DNA of 64,000 bases from Pelagibacterium sp. 26DY04 (lineage in GTDB: Bacteria > Pseudomonadota > Alphaproteobacteria > Rhizobiales > Devosiaceae). Shown here one piece after another: positions 1 through 7,108 of this stretch. Under the pieces are notes generated by a model that did not search any database, was not told the DNA's origin, and worked only from the letters and a program-made list of their open reading frames with translations. The position numbers and the translations under genes were made by a program. Each line of letters starts with the position of its first letter. Positions within the stretch are counted from its first letter, which is position 1. Where the stretch lies: the NCBI RefSeq assembly GCF_031202305.1, contig NZ_CP101731.1:930001-994000 (forward strand), read 5' to 3'.

Positions 1-200
1 GACAGCTTGCCCGCCAGCAGATCCTCTGGGGGCGCCCGATCCCGCTGCAGGAAACCGTCGATCGTATCAACCGTATCGACGCCGAGCGCGTGCGGCATGT
101 GGCGGGACAGATCTTTGGCGATGCCAAGCCGGCCGTTGCCGGAATTGGACCGGTGGAGCGCATGCCCGATTATGATCGTATAGTGGCAAGCCTGAAATAA
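1..200 (+). CDS. M16 family metallopeptidase, C-terminal end (5' partial)
   Basis: The window opens inside a gene read in the frame starting at base 3; about 65 codons remain before the TAA at 198-200. The visible tail runs LARQQILWGRPIPLQETVD, then an RIDAERVRHVAGQIF segment and AVAGIGPVERMPDYDRI. This matches the end of the second domain of pitrilysin / mitochondrial-processing-peptidase-like proteins, where a PLQE-type helix and an A-x-AxIGPV strand are usual. The HxxEH zinc site would lie upstream and cannot be seen, so activity cannot be judged. The next gene starts 15 bases downstream on the same strand, so co-transcription is likely. The family call rests on a short tail only. Confidence 0.72.
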   Translation, partial: QLARQQILWGRPIPLQETVDRINRIDAERVRHVAGQIFGDAKPAVAGIGPVERMPDYDRIVASLK

Positions 201-215
201 GGGGGCCGGCCTCCC

Positions 216-812
216 GTGTTCACCTTCGCTTCCATACGCCAGACCACACCGGAAATCCGTGGCGATGGCTTGCTGATCCGCTCGCCGCGGCAGAACGATT
301 TCCAGGCCTGGCGCAACCTGCGCGTCGCGAGCCGCTCATTTCTGACCCCATTCGAGCCGCGCTGGTCCGAAGCAGAACTTTCCGCGCGCAGCTTCATCTC
401 CCGGGTCCGGCGCAATCGGCGCGATGCGCTCTATGGGACCGAATTTTCCTTCTTCATCTTTACCCTGGTCGGCCGGCGCTCGACCCTGGTCGGCGGGCTG
501 ACGCTTTCCAATGTGCGCCGGCGCGCCTTCCAGAACGTCACGTTGGGCTATTGGATGGGGGCCGAATTCGCGGGAAAAGGCATCATGACCCGATCGGTTG
601 CCCTGATCTTGCCGTTTGTGTTCGACACCTTGGCGCTCCATCGCATCGAGGCGGCCTGCCTCCCCGACAATACCGCCTCGCGCCGGGTCCTTGCGGCCAA
701 CGGATTTCGCGAGATCGGTATTGCCGAGCATTATCTCCAGATCAATGGCGAGTGGAGGGATCATCTGCTGTTTGCGCTCACCCGCGAGCACTACAACGGT
801 TTGGCCGGCTGA
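216..812 (+). CDS. GNAT N-acetyltransferase, RimJ/RimL type
   Basis: This 198-residue protein has the GNAT fold typical of RimJ-like N-acetyltransferases, which move acetyl from acetyl-CoA to protein N-termini or small amines in the cytoplasm. The acetyl-CoA loop region GYWMGAEFAGKGIMTRSV (about residues 111-128) is followed by HRIEAACLPDNTASRRVL and NGFREIGIAEHYLQING, the standard order of motifs A and B in this subfamily. The length is normal. The start ATG at 216 lies 15 bases after the upstream peptidase stop, and the pair probably forms an operon. The actual substrate (ribosomal protein S5 or another target) cannot be told from sequence. Confidence 0.85.
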   Translation: MFTFASIRQTTPEIRGDGLLIRSPRQNDFQAWRNLRVASRSFLTPFEPRWSEAELSARSFISRVRRNRRDALYGTEFSFFIFTLVGRRSTLVGGLTLSNVRRRAFQNVTLGYWMGAEFAGKGIMTRSVALILPFVFDTLALHRIEAACLPDNTASRRVLAANGFREIGIAEHYLQINGEWRDHLLFALTREHYNGLAG

Positions 813-931
813 TCCCGATCAGGCAACGCGGTTTGAAACTGTGACAATGCTTTTGAAACAGCGGCCAGCTTGATTGCCAAAGCCTAAGAAATCCCGCTAC
901 CACTGAATACCCGTTTCAGGATCGTTAATTT

Positions 932-3829
932 ATGTCTTTCAATCCCGCCCGTTATTTCGTCATTCTCGCGATGCTGATTGCAGCATTGGCCGGAGCGACG
1001 GGCAGGGCGGCGGCCTTCGAAGTGGTGACGATCCCCGAGGGCATCAACGCGGTCAATCTCGGCGCGGCCATCGACGTGCTCCCCGGCGAGGAAGGCCGGG
1101 TGCAGATCAGCACGGCGCCCGGCGAGGATGGGATCATCCGCCGGATCGAGGTGATCTCGATCACCGAGGGCGCCAATCCCAATTGGGCGGTTTTCGCGCT
1201 GCGCAACGAAAGCGACGTGCAGATCGAGCGCCTGCTGGTCGCGCCCTATTTCCGCCTGCCCGGCTCGGGCGTGTTCCATCCCGATCTCGGCGCCGGCCGC
1301 ATCACCGCGCTCACGCCCAGCCACGGCTTGCGGCCCGAGCGGGTGCCCGATTCGGAGGCCGATGTCTTCGACATCGTCATCGATCCGGGCGCGACCGTTA
1401 CGCTGGTGGCCGAACTCACGTCCGAAACACTGCCCGAGCTTTACCTTTGGGAGCCGGATGCCTATCGCGATTACATCAACTCCTTCACCCTGTTCCGGGG
1501 CACGGTGCTGGGGATTTCCAGCCTCGCGGCGGTGTTTCTGACCATCATGTTCGTGGTCAAGGGCAGGGGTGTGTTTCCGGCCACCGCGCTGCTCGCCTGG
1601 GCGGTGCTTGCCTATCTGCTCATCGATTTCGGCATTTTCGGCCCGCTGCTGGGTGTTTCGAACGCCGAAATCCAGCCCTTCCGGGCGGCGGCGGAGGCCG
1701 CCCTGGCCACGACCCTGTTCGGGTTCCTGTTCATCTATCTCAACCTGCACCGATGGCATTTCCGCTTCACGCATATGGCGCTGGGGCTGTCGGCCATATT
1801 CCTCGCGTTGTTTGTCTATGCGTTCTTCAACCCGGCGCTGGCGGCGGGCATAGCGCGGACATCGCTGGCGCTGATCGGGCTCATGGGGCTGTTCCTCATC
1901 CTGCTGCTCTCGATCAGGGGCTATGACAGGGCGGTGCTGCTCGTTCCGACCTGGGTGATCTATCTGGCCTGGCTGGTCTATGCCTGGATGGTGGTTTCCG
2001 GGCAGGTCTCCAACGATATCGCCCAATCGGCGGTATCGGGCGGCCTGGTCTTGATCGTGATGCTGTTGGGTTTCACCGCCGTCCAGCACGCCTTTTCCGA
2101 CGGACAGGTGTCGATCGGCGCGCTTTCGGAAGTGGAGCGCCGGGCGCTGGCCATGACCGGCTCGGGCGATTTCGTCTTCGACTGGAATATCGACCGCGAC
2201 CGGGTCAACGTCTCCGAGGAGCTGGCTCTGCGCCTCGGCGAACGCAAGGGGGCGCTGCGCGGAGCCATCAAGCGCTGGCTCGACCGCGTGCACCCCGAGG
2301 ACCGAGACCGCTTCCGCACCGCGCTCGACACCCTGATCGAACTCAAGCGCGGCAAGGTCAATTCCGATATCCGCATCGCCGGGTTCGACGGCAGCTATCG
2401 CGCCTTCCGCATGCGGGTCAAACCCGTGCTGGGCGGCGACAATCAGGTCAACCGCATCGTGGGCACGCTCCAGGACGTGACCGACGAGCGCGCCGCGCGC
2501 GACCGGCTGCTGCACGACGCCATCCATGACAGCCTCACGGGCCTGCCCAACCGGCAGCTTTTCCTCGACCGGCTGGAGCGTGCCCTGTTGCGCTCGCGTG
2601 AGTTCAACGAGGTCAAGCCTGCCGTCTTCCTCATCGATCTGGATAAATTCACCGATATCGACGAGCGCATCGGGCATATGGCGGCCGATTCGCTGCTGCT
2701 CGCCGTCTCGCGCCGCCTGTCACGCCTGCTGCGTCCGCTCGATACCCTGGCGCGCATTTCGGGCGACCAGTTCGCCGTGGTGCTCCTGTCCGAGCAGTCG
2801 GCCTCAAAGATCGCCGACGTTGCCGAGCAGATGCGCAAGGCACTGCGCAACCCGTTTAATTTCGGCGATAGCGACATGACGCTCACCGCCTCGATCGGGA
2901 TCACCATCTACGACAACAAGCCCGTCGATGCCGAAGACGTGCTGCGCGATGCCGAACTGGCCATGCACTACGCCAAGCGCCATGGCGGCGACCGCATCGA
3001 GGCCTTCCGCGCCGCGACCCGGTCCATCGCCGTCTATGCCCAGGCGCTCGAAGACGATCTCAAGGACGCGCTGGAGCGGCGCGATCTGCAGCTTCTCTAC
3101 CAGCCCATCGTCGACATCCAGAATTCCAACAGGATCGTCGCGGCCGAGGCGCTGATGCGCTGGAACCATCCCGGCCGCGGCCAGGTCAGCCCCAACGCGT
3201 TCATTCCGCTCGCCGAGCGTACCGGGCAGATCGAAAAGCTCGGCCGCCTCGCCTTCGAGGAAGCGGCCGAACAGGCGCGGCAATGGACGACGTCGATGAA
3301 GCTGCCCGAGGAGTTCTACATCTCGGTCAATCTCTCGGCGGCGCAGCTAACCAGCGAAACCTTGCTCAACGACATGCGCACGCTGGTGGCCCAGAACAAA
3401 TCGGTCGCGCGGCACATGAAGCTCGAGATCACCGAAAGCCAGGTGATGGGCAATCCCGAGCACGCCGTCTATATGCTCGAAGCCTTCAAGGCCCTGGGGC
3501 TTGGGCTGGCGCTCGACGATTTCGGGACGGGGTATTCCTCGCTCTCCTATCTCCACCGCTTCCCGTTCGACACGATCAAGCTCCCCGCGCCCTTCGTGCA
3601 GATCCGCGACGATAGCGGCATCTCGCACACTCAGATCCCCATCATCGGATCGGTGGTGACGCTGGCGCGCGAACTCGATCTGTCGCTGGTGGCCGAAGGG
3701 GTCGAGACCGAGGATGAGATCGCGCGGCTCAAGAGCCTCAATTGCCGCTATGCCCAGGGTTTTGCCTTCGGCGCGGCGATGTCGGGTGCCGAACTCCAGC
3801 GCCGGTTGCAGGCGCAGATCGGGGGCTAG
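932..3829 (+). CDS. Membrane-anchored PAS-GGDEF-EAL protein, c-di-GMP turnover
   Basis: The 965-residue protein starts with a signal-like helix (residues 8-28), a periplasmic domain to about residue 185, then about seven membrane helices to residue 385, resembling 7TM-DISM sensors. A PAS-like region (about 405-520) and GGDEF and EAL domains follow. The GGDEF site reads SGDQF (610-614), so the catalytic glutamate is glutamine and cyclase activity is doubtful. The EAL domain keeps EAL (739-741), SVNLSAAQL, EITES, DDFGTGYSSL, VAEGVET and the YAQGF glutamine, but the usual KIDRSF reads KLPAPF (883-888), losing the aspartate after the lysine. A reduced phosphodiesterase or c-di-GMP receptor role is possible. 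It is a single gene ending at a palindrome facing yqgE. Confidence 0.88.
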   Translation: MSFNPARYFVILAMLIAALAGATGRAAAFEVVTIPEGINAVNLGAAIDVLPGEEGRVQISTAPGEDGIIRRIEVISITEGANPNWAVFALRNESDVQIERLLVAPYFRLPGSGVFHPDLGAGRITALTPSHGLRPERVPDSEADVFDIVIDPGATVTLVAELTSETLPELYLWEPDAYRDYINSFTLFRGTVLGISSLAAVFLTIMFVVKGRGVFPATALLAWAVLAYLLIDFGIFGPLLGVSNAEIQPFRAAAEAALATTLFGFLFIYLNLHRWHFRFTHMALGLSAIFLALFVYAFFNPALAAGIARTSLALIGLMGLFLILLLSIRGYDRAVLLVPTWVIYLAWLVYAWMVVSGQVSNDIAQSAVSGGLVLIVMLLGFTAVQHAFSDGQVSIGALSEVERRALAMTGSGDFVFDWNIDRDRVNVSEELALRLGERKGALRGAIKRWLDRVHPEDRDRFRTALDTLIELKRGKVNSDIRIAGFDGSYRAFRMRVKPVLGGDNQVNRIVGTLQDVTDERAARDRLLHDAIHDSLTGLPNRQLFLDRLERALLRSREFNEVKPAVFLIDLDKFTDIDERIGHMAADSLLLAVSRRLSRLLRPLDTLARISGDQFAVVLLSEQSASKIADVAEQMRKALRNPFNFGDSDMTLTASIGITIYDNKPVDAEDVLRDAELAMHYAKRHGGDRIEAFRAATRSIAVYAQALEDDLKDALERRDLQLLYQPIVDIQNSNRIVAAEALMRWNHPGRGQVSPNAFIPLAERTGQIEKLGRLAFEEAAEQARQWTTSMKLPEEFYISVNLSAAQLTSETLLNDMRTLVAQNKSVARHMKLEITESQVMGNPEHAVYMLEAFKALGLGLALDDFGTGYSSLSYLHRFPFDTIKLPAPFVQIRDDSGISHTQIPIIGSVVTLARELDLSLVAEGVETEDEIARLKSLNCRYAQGFAFGAAMSGAELQRRLQAQIGG

Positions 3830-3851
3830 GGCCGAGAACCATCGACGTTAG

Positions 3852-3899
3852 AGCGCTTCGCTGGCGCTGGATTCGGGAACAGCGCCAGCCTGGAGCGCT
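3852..3899. repeat. Intergenic palindrome between convergent genes
   Basis: Nested inverted repeats fill the gap between two convergent genes. AGCGCT at 3852-3857 pairs with AGCGCT at 3894-3899, and CTGGCGCTG at 3861-3869 pairs perfectly with CAGCGCCAG at 3880-3888 around a 10-base loop. There is no T-run, so it looks more like a dispersed Rhizobiales palindromic element that may also act as a bidirectional terminator. Confidence 0.6.
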
Positions 3900-3914
3900 G
3901 AATTTCGATTCGAC

Positions 3915-4493
3915 CTACGCGTTGCCCGATGTCGGGCTGAGGGTCGCGCGGGTCACGCCCATAGCTGCGAGCGCGGCGTCGTACTTCTTTCTGGCCGGCA
4001 CGGAAAACAGGAGATCGTCGGACCGGGCCGTGGTCAGCCAGCCGTTCTGGCGCAATTCCTCTTCGAGCTGGCCTGCGCTCCAGCCGCAATAGCCCAGCGC
4101 CAAAAGGCTGTGCCTGGGGCCTTTCCCTTGCATCATGGCGCGCAGAACGTCGAGCGTTGCCGTAAGGCAGATATCGCCATCGACGGGATAGGAATTGCCG
4201 TCCCGGAAATAATCCGAGGTGTGGAGCACGAACCCGCGGCTCGAATCGACCGGCCCGCCTTTGAAGACGTCCTGGCGCATCATGCGGTCGGGAATGCGGA
4301 TGCTTTCTTCTTCGTCGCCCAGCTCGAGTTCGGCAAGGATGTCGGAAAGATGCATGTCTTCCATGGGCTGGTTGATGACCAGCCCCATGGCGCCATCCTC
4401 CCCATGGGCGATCAGGTACACCACCGTTTCGGCGAACCGTTCGTCGCCCATATCCGGCGTTGCAACCAGAAACTGTCCTTTGAGCGTGTCCAT
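3915..4493 (-). CDS. yqgE: YqgE/AlgH family protein
   Basis: The protein of 192 residues begins MDTLKGQFLVATPDMGDERF, which is the characteristic start of the YqgE/AlgH family; the frame stays open further upstream but that part overlaps the divergent gene and has no family resemblance, so the ATG at 4493 is chosen. Other family marks are GAMGLVINQP, VFKGGPVDSSRGFVLH and the late LGYCGWSAGQLEEEL motif. The family is conserved in proteobacteria and structurally known, but its biochemical role is not settled; it has been linked to alginate regulation only by name. It is divergent from the DsbD-alpha-like gene and convergent with the c-di-GMP gene. Confidence 0.93.
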   Translation of the reverse strand: MDTLKGQFLVATPDMGDERFAETVVYLIAHGEDGAMGLVINQPMEDMHLSDILAELELGDEEESIRIPDRMMRQDVFKGGPVDSSRGFVLHTSDYFRDGNSYPVDGDICLTATLDVLRAMMQGKGPRHSLLALGYCGWSAGQLEEELRQNGWLTTARSDDLLFSVPARKKYDAALAAMGVTRATLSPTSGNA

Positions 4494-4626
4494 ACTCAGC
4501 TCGCTTTCTGCCCGCCGCGTCTTCAGCCTAAAGTTTTTCCTGCCATATTCAAATCGTCTAAAGATCACGAAGCGATGATCGTTCGCCTCTTTCACCCGTT
4601 TGTATGCTGGACTAATGATCGTGCCC

Positions 4627-5436
4627 ATGAAAAGAGCACTTCCCATCGCCCTCCTGCTGGCTTGCGCTGCCCCGGCCTCGGCCGCCCAGACCGATTGGGT
4701 GGAAGTCGCCCCCGAGGTTTCCTTGCGGCTGGTTTCCGCCGATGTCGTCACCCCGGAGGGAACGGTGTGGATGGGGCTCGAGGTGGATATGCCCGCAACC
4801 ACCAAGACCTATTGGCGCGTGCCGGGCGAATCCGGCCTGCCGCTCACTTTCGATACCGCCGGCTCCGAGGGCATCGGGGAGATCGATATCGCCTGGCCCT
4901 ATCCCAAGCGTGAGACCGCCGGTGGCTATCTCGATCATGCCTTTTACGGCCGCGTTCTCATTCCCTTCCAAGTGGCCGTGGAGGGCGATGCCCCCAAGTT
5001 CGTCGCGGACGTAGCCATGGGCGTATGCTCGGACATCTGCGTGCCGGTCTCTACGCGGTTCGAACTCGCGCCTGCGCTCGATGCGCCCGACAGCACCAGC
5101 GATCTGCGAATCCGCCAGGCCCTGGCCAATGTTCCCTTGCCCCATGACGGGGAAGGCCTGCTCGGTAAGGCCTCTTTCGACGCACAGGAGGGGGCGATAT
5201 TGGTCGATCTCGAGGACAGCCGGTTCGATCCTGCCTCAATGATCGCCGAGATCGCCGGGTCCAACCTTCTTTTCGGGGAGCCGGAACTCTCGCCGGACGG
5301 GGGCACGCTGTCGTTCCCGCTGCTGGGGCGGTTCGAGGCCGAAGACATTGCCGGCGCGCAGGCGCGGTTCACTTTCGATACCCCCGATGGCCCGTTCGAA
5401 ATCCTGCGGCCGCTGACCATCGCCGGGAACGTGTGA
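4627..5436 (+). CDS. Secreted DsbD alpha-domain-like protein
   Basis: The chosen start gives a clean signal peptide, MKRALPIALLLACAAPASA, cut before AQTDW; ATGs at 4615 and 4600 are in frame but spoil it. The mature protein of about 250 residues resembles the periplasmic N-terminal (alpha) domain of DsbD/ScsB thiol-disulfide reductases, with the redox pair in GVCSDICVP (a CxxxC site) preceded by a WRVPGESGLPL region. No membrane or thioredoxin domain of DsbD follows in this gene or beside it, so it is a stand-alone alpha-like domain that would need a separate partner. The neighbour downstream is a peroxiredoxin, which suggests a thiol-redox theme, but that link is inference. Confidence 0.8.
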   Translation: MKRALPIALLLACAAPASAAQTDWVEVAPEVSLRLVSADVVTPEGTVWMGLEVDMPATTKTYWRVPGESGLPLTFDTAGSEGIGEIDIAWPYPKRETAGGYLDHAFYGRVLIPFQVAVEGDAPKFVADVAMGVCSDICVPVSTRFELAPALDAPDSTSDLRIRQALANVPLPHDGEGLLGKASFDAQEGAILVDLEDSRFDPASMIAEIAGSNLLFGEPELSPDGGTLSFPLLGRFEAEDIAGAQARFTFDTPDGPFEILRPLTIAGNV

Positions 5437-5578
5437 GAGACAGCCGGCAGCCTCGACGCGCCGCCGGAATTCTCCTAAGAAGAATATATCCCGCAGCATA
5501 GGGCGACCGGCCGGCAAACCTTAGTCTGGCCGTATTCCTCCTGTGTCTGCACGACCATTGCTTTTGTGAGGATTTCCA

Positions 5579-6070
5579 ATGACCATCGAGCCCGGCCAGC
5601 CCATTCCTTCGGTGCCCGTCAAGCACGTCACCGAAAGCGGCGTAACCGATACGACAAGCGCCGATATCCTGGGCTCGGGCACCGTGGTTTTCTTCACCGT
5701 TCCAGGTGCCTTCACCCCCACCTGCCACCTCAACCATCTTCCCGGTTACCTCGCCGCCGCCGACGACCTCAAGGCGGCGGGGGTCGACAAGATCGTCTGC
5801 GGCACCGTCAACGATCATCACGTGGTCAAAGCCTGGGCCGAAGCGTCCGGCGCGCTCGGGACGCTCGAATTCATCGCCGATGGTCTGGGCAAGCTCGCGG
5901 CCGAACTCGGGCTCGAGCGCGATCTGTCCGCCGGTGGGCTCGGCGTGCGCTTTACGCGTTCGTCACTATTGATCCGCAATGGTATCGTTGAGGCCGTCAA
6001 TGTCGAAGGCGCACCGGGCGAGGTGACCAGTTCCGGCGCTCCGGCTATGCTCGAAGCGCTGTCGGCCTGA
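5579..6070 (+). CDS. Peroxiredoxin, Prx5 type
   Basis: The 163-residue protein is an atypical Prx5-class peroxiredoxin that reduces hydrogen peroxide and organic hydroperoxides using a thiol donor such as glutaredoxin or thioredoxin. The peroxidatic cysteine is C49 in VPGAFTPTCHLNHLPGY, where the PxxxT/SxxC pattern is complete. The later VNDHHVVKAW segment corresponds to the usual VNDxFVxxAW of this class, and a conserved arginine is present in VRFTRSSLLI. Length is normal and no signal peptide is present, so it is cytoplasmic. A lipoprotein gene follows after 23 bases on the same strand. Confidence 0.93.
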   Translation: MTIEPGQPIPSVPVKHVTESGVTDTTSADILGSGTVVFFTVPGAFTPTCHLNHLPGYLAAADDLKAAGVDKIVCGTVNDHHVVKAWAEASGALGTLEFIADGLGKLAAELGLERDLSAGGLGVRFTRSSLLIRNGIVEAVNVEGAPGEVTSSGAPAMLEALSA

Positions 6071-6093
6071 TAAAGAGAGAGAGGAAGGGCGCT

Positions 6094-6654
6094 ATGGTTC
6101 GCACTGTCTGGCGTATCGCGACCGGCACGGCACTGGCAGTGCTTTTGGCCGGATGTTCCATGGGTTCGATGTTCGGCGGCAGCAGCGATGCAAGCTATGC
6201 CAACGTCAACGCCAGCCAGTCCCAGATCGCCCAGGCGGCGAGCGGCGCCATGCCGGCGATTGCCACTGAATGCCCACCCATCCGCATTCGGGAAGGCGCT
6301 GAATTCTACCGCTCATATGCCGGCAACCGCACGTCCGACCCGAGCGCGCTGCGCTATCAGGGGGTGATCGACCGGGTGTCGCGCAATTGCGTGGTCTCCA
6401 ACGGGTTGATCACCGTGCGCATGGGTGCGGTGGGCCGGGTTATCGTCGGTCCGGCCGGGAGCGCGGGCAACATCACCGTGCCCTTGCGCTTTGCCGTGCA
6501 ACGCGACGACCTGGCGGTGTTTTCCGAACGCTACGACATCGCCGTGGCAACCAGCCCCTCGAGCGCCAACGAATTCAGCCACACCATCGAAAACGTCGCC
6601 ATTCCCTATGTTGGGGGCGAATCCATCACGATTTGGGTGGGTTTCGACAACTAG
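6094..6654 (+). CDS. Conserved lipoprotein of unknown function
   Basis: This 186-residue protein has a lipoprotein signal: MVRTVWRIATGTALAVLLAG followed by the lipidated C21 (lipobox LLAGC). After a low-complexity Ser/Gly/Ala stretch, the folded part (residues 50-186) carries CPPIRIREGAEFYRSYAGN and ends in a beta-rich region with IAVATSPSSANEFSHTIENV. Similar lipoproteins are widespread in Rhizobiales but no function is established to my knowledge. A purine-rich ribosome binding site (AGAGAGAGGAAGG, 6074-6086) precedes the ATG. No domain of known activity is visible. Confidence 0.75.
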   Translation: MVRTVWRIATGTALAVLLAGCSMGSMFGGSSDASYANVNASQSQIAQAASGAMPAIATECPPIRIREGAEFYRSYAGNRTSDPSALRYQGVIDRVSRNCVVSNGLITVRMGAVGRVIVGPAGSAGNITVPLRFAVQRDDLAVFSERYDIAVATSPSSANEFSHTIENVAIPYVGGESITIWVGFDN

Positions 6655-6750
6655 CGCCGTATGCCGAAAGGTGGGGAGCACTTTTTATCGACAGAGCTGC
6701 GCCGCATAAAAGCGATTGACGGCGTCGGGGCTTTCTTTCATGGTCCCGGC

Positions 6751-6836
6751 CATCAGCGGGAGAGATCCCGGCCACCGAGCCGGGACGCCGAAGGAGCAAC
6801 CGCCCCGGAAACTCTCAGGCAAAAGGGACCGCTGAG
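6751..6836 (+). promoter_or_regulatory. Glycine riboswitch, aptamer 1 of a tandem pair
   Basis: The sequence has the standard glycine-aptamer landmarks in order: GGGAGAGA, a P2 stem with CCCGGC/GCCGGG arms, GCCGAAGGAGCAACCGCCCC, GGAAACTCTCAGGCAAAAGG and a closing CCGCTGA that pairs back to TCAGCGG at 6753-6759. It lies about 350 bases upstream of gcvT, the usual place for this RNA. Glycine binding is expected to turn on the downstream cleavage operon. A TTGACG hexamer at 6716-6721 could be the -35 box, but no convincing -10 is visible. Confidence 0.93.
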
Positions 6837-6842
6837 CTAGAA

Positions 6843-6887
6843 GCGTTGCCAGGAAAACTGGATACCGGTTTTCCGGTTCGGCAACGC
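6843..6887 (+). repeat. Palindromic element inside the riboswitch linker
   Basis: A strong hairpin lies between the two glycine aptamers. GCGTTGCC (6843-6850) pairs with GGCAACGC (6880-6887), and GGAAAAC (6852-6858) with GTTTTCC (6868-6874). The GGAAAACYGG...CCGGTTTTCC core resembles the short dispersed palindromes common between genes in Rhizobiales. It makes the inter-aptamer linker over 100 bases long, against a few to about twenty in typical tandem glycine riboswitches. Confidence 0.75.
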
Positions 6888-6941
6888 GACAGGCAAAAAC
6901 AGGGCCGTGCCGGGCTGCGCAAGCAGGACGTGCATCGGTCC

Positions 6942-7034
6942 GAACTCTGGAAAGCGGGAGCTTGAGCTCCCCACCGACGGGCGTAACTGGAGCGGCAAGG
7001 CTCCGGGAAATCTCTCAGGTTGACCGACAGAGGG
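6942..7034 (+). promoter_or_regulatory. Glycine riboswitch, aptamer 2 of a tandem pair
   Basis: The second aptamer is recognised by CTCTG (6945-6949) closing with CAGAG (7028-7032) as P1, a GGGAGCTTGAGCTCCC P2 hairpin, the CACCGACGGGCGTAAC core, a GGAGC/GCTCC arm, and GGGAAATCTCTCAGGTTGACCG. The run ACAGAGGGGG at its end is the typical close of a second glycine aptamer. Its last G residues run directly into the downstream hairpin at 7035-7080. Confidence 0.92.
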
Positions 7035-7080
7035 GGCACCACGCTACGATGCGCTGCGCTTAGCCGCATCGTCTGGTGCC
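7035..7080 (+). promoter_or_regulatory. Hairpin in the expression platform of the gcv riboswitch
   Basis: GGCACCA (7035-7041) pairs with TGGTGCC (7074-7080), and ACGATGCG (7046-7053) with CGCATCGT (7065-7072). The hairpin starts at the edge of aptamer 2 and ends 28 bases before the gcvT ATG, just upstream of the GGAGAG ribosome binding site. There is no T-run, so translational control or an anti-structure is more likely than simple termination. Confidence 0.65.
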
Positions 7081-7108
7081 GCCTGTAAGTTGAACCGGAG
7101 AGACCGAC

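Noticed and set aside
884..2677. A 597-codon open frame on the minus strand opposite the GGDEF-EAL gene
   Set aside because: The amino-acid mix (Gln, Arg, His, Asp) is typical of the antisense of a GC-rich gene and there is no start signal; the plus-strand gene has clear domains.
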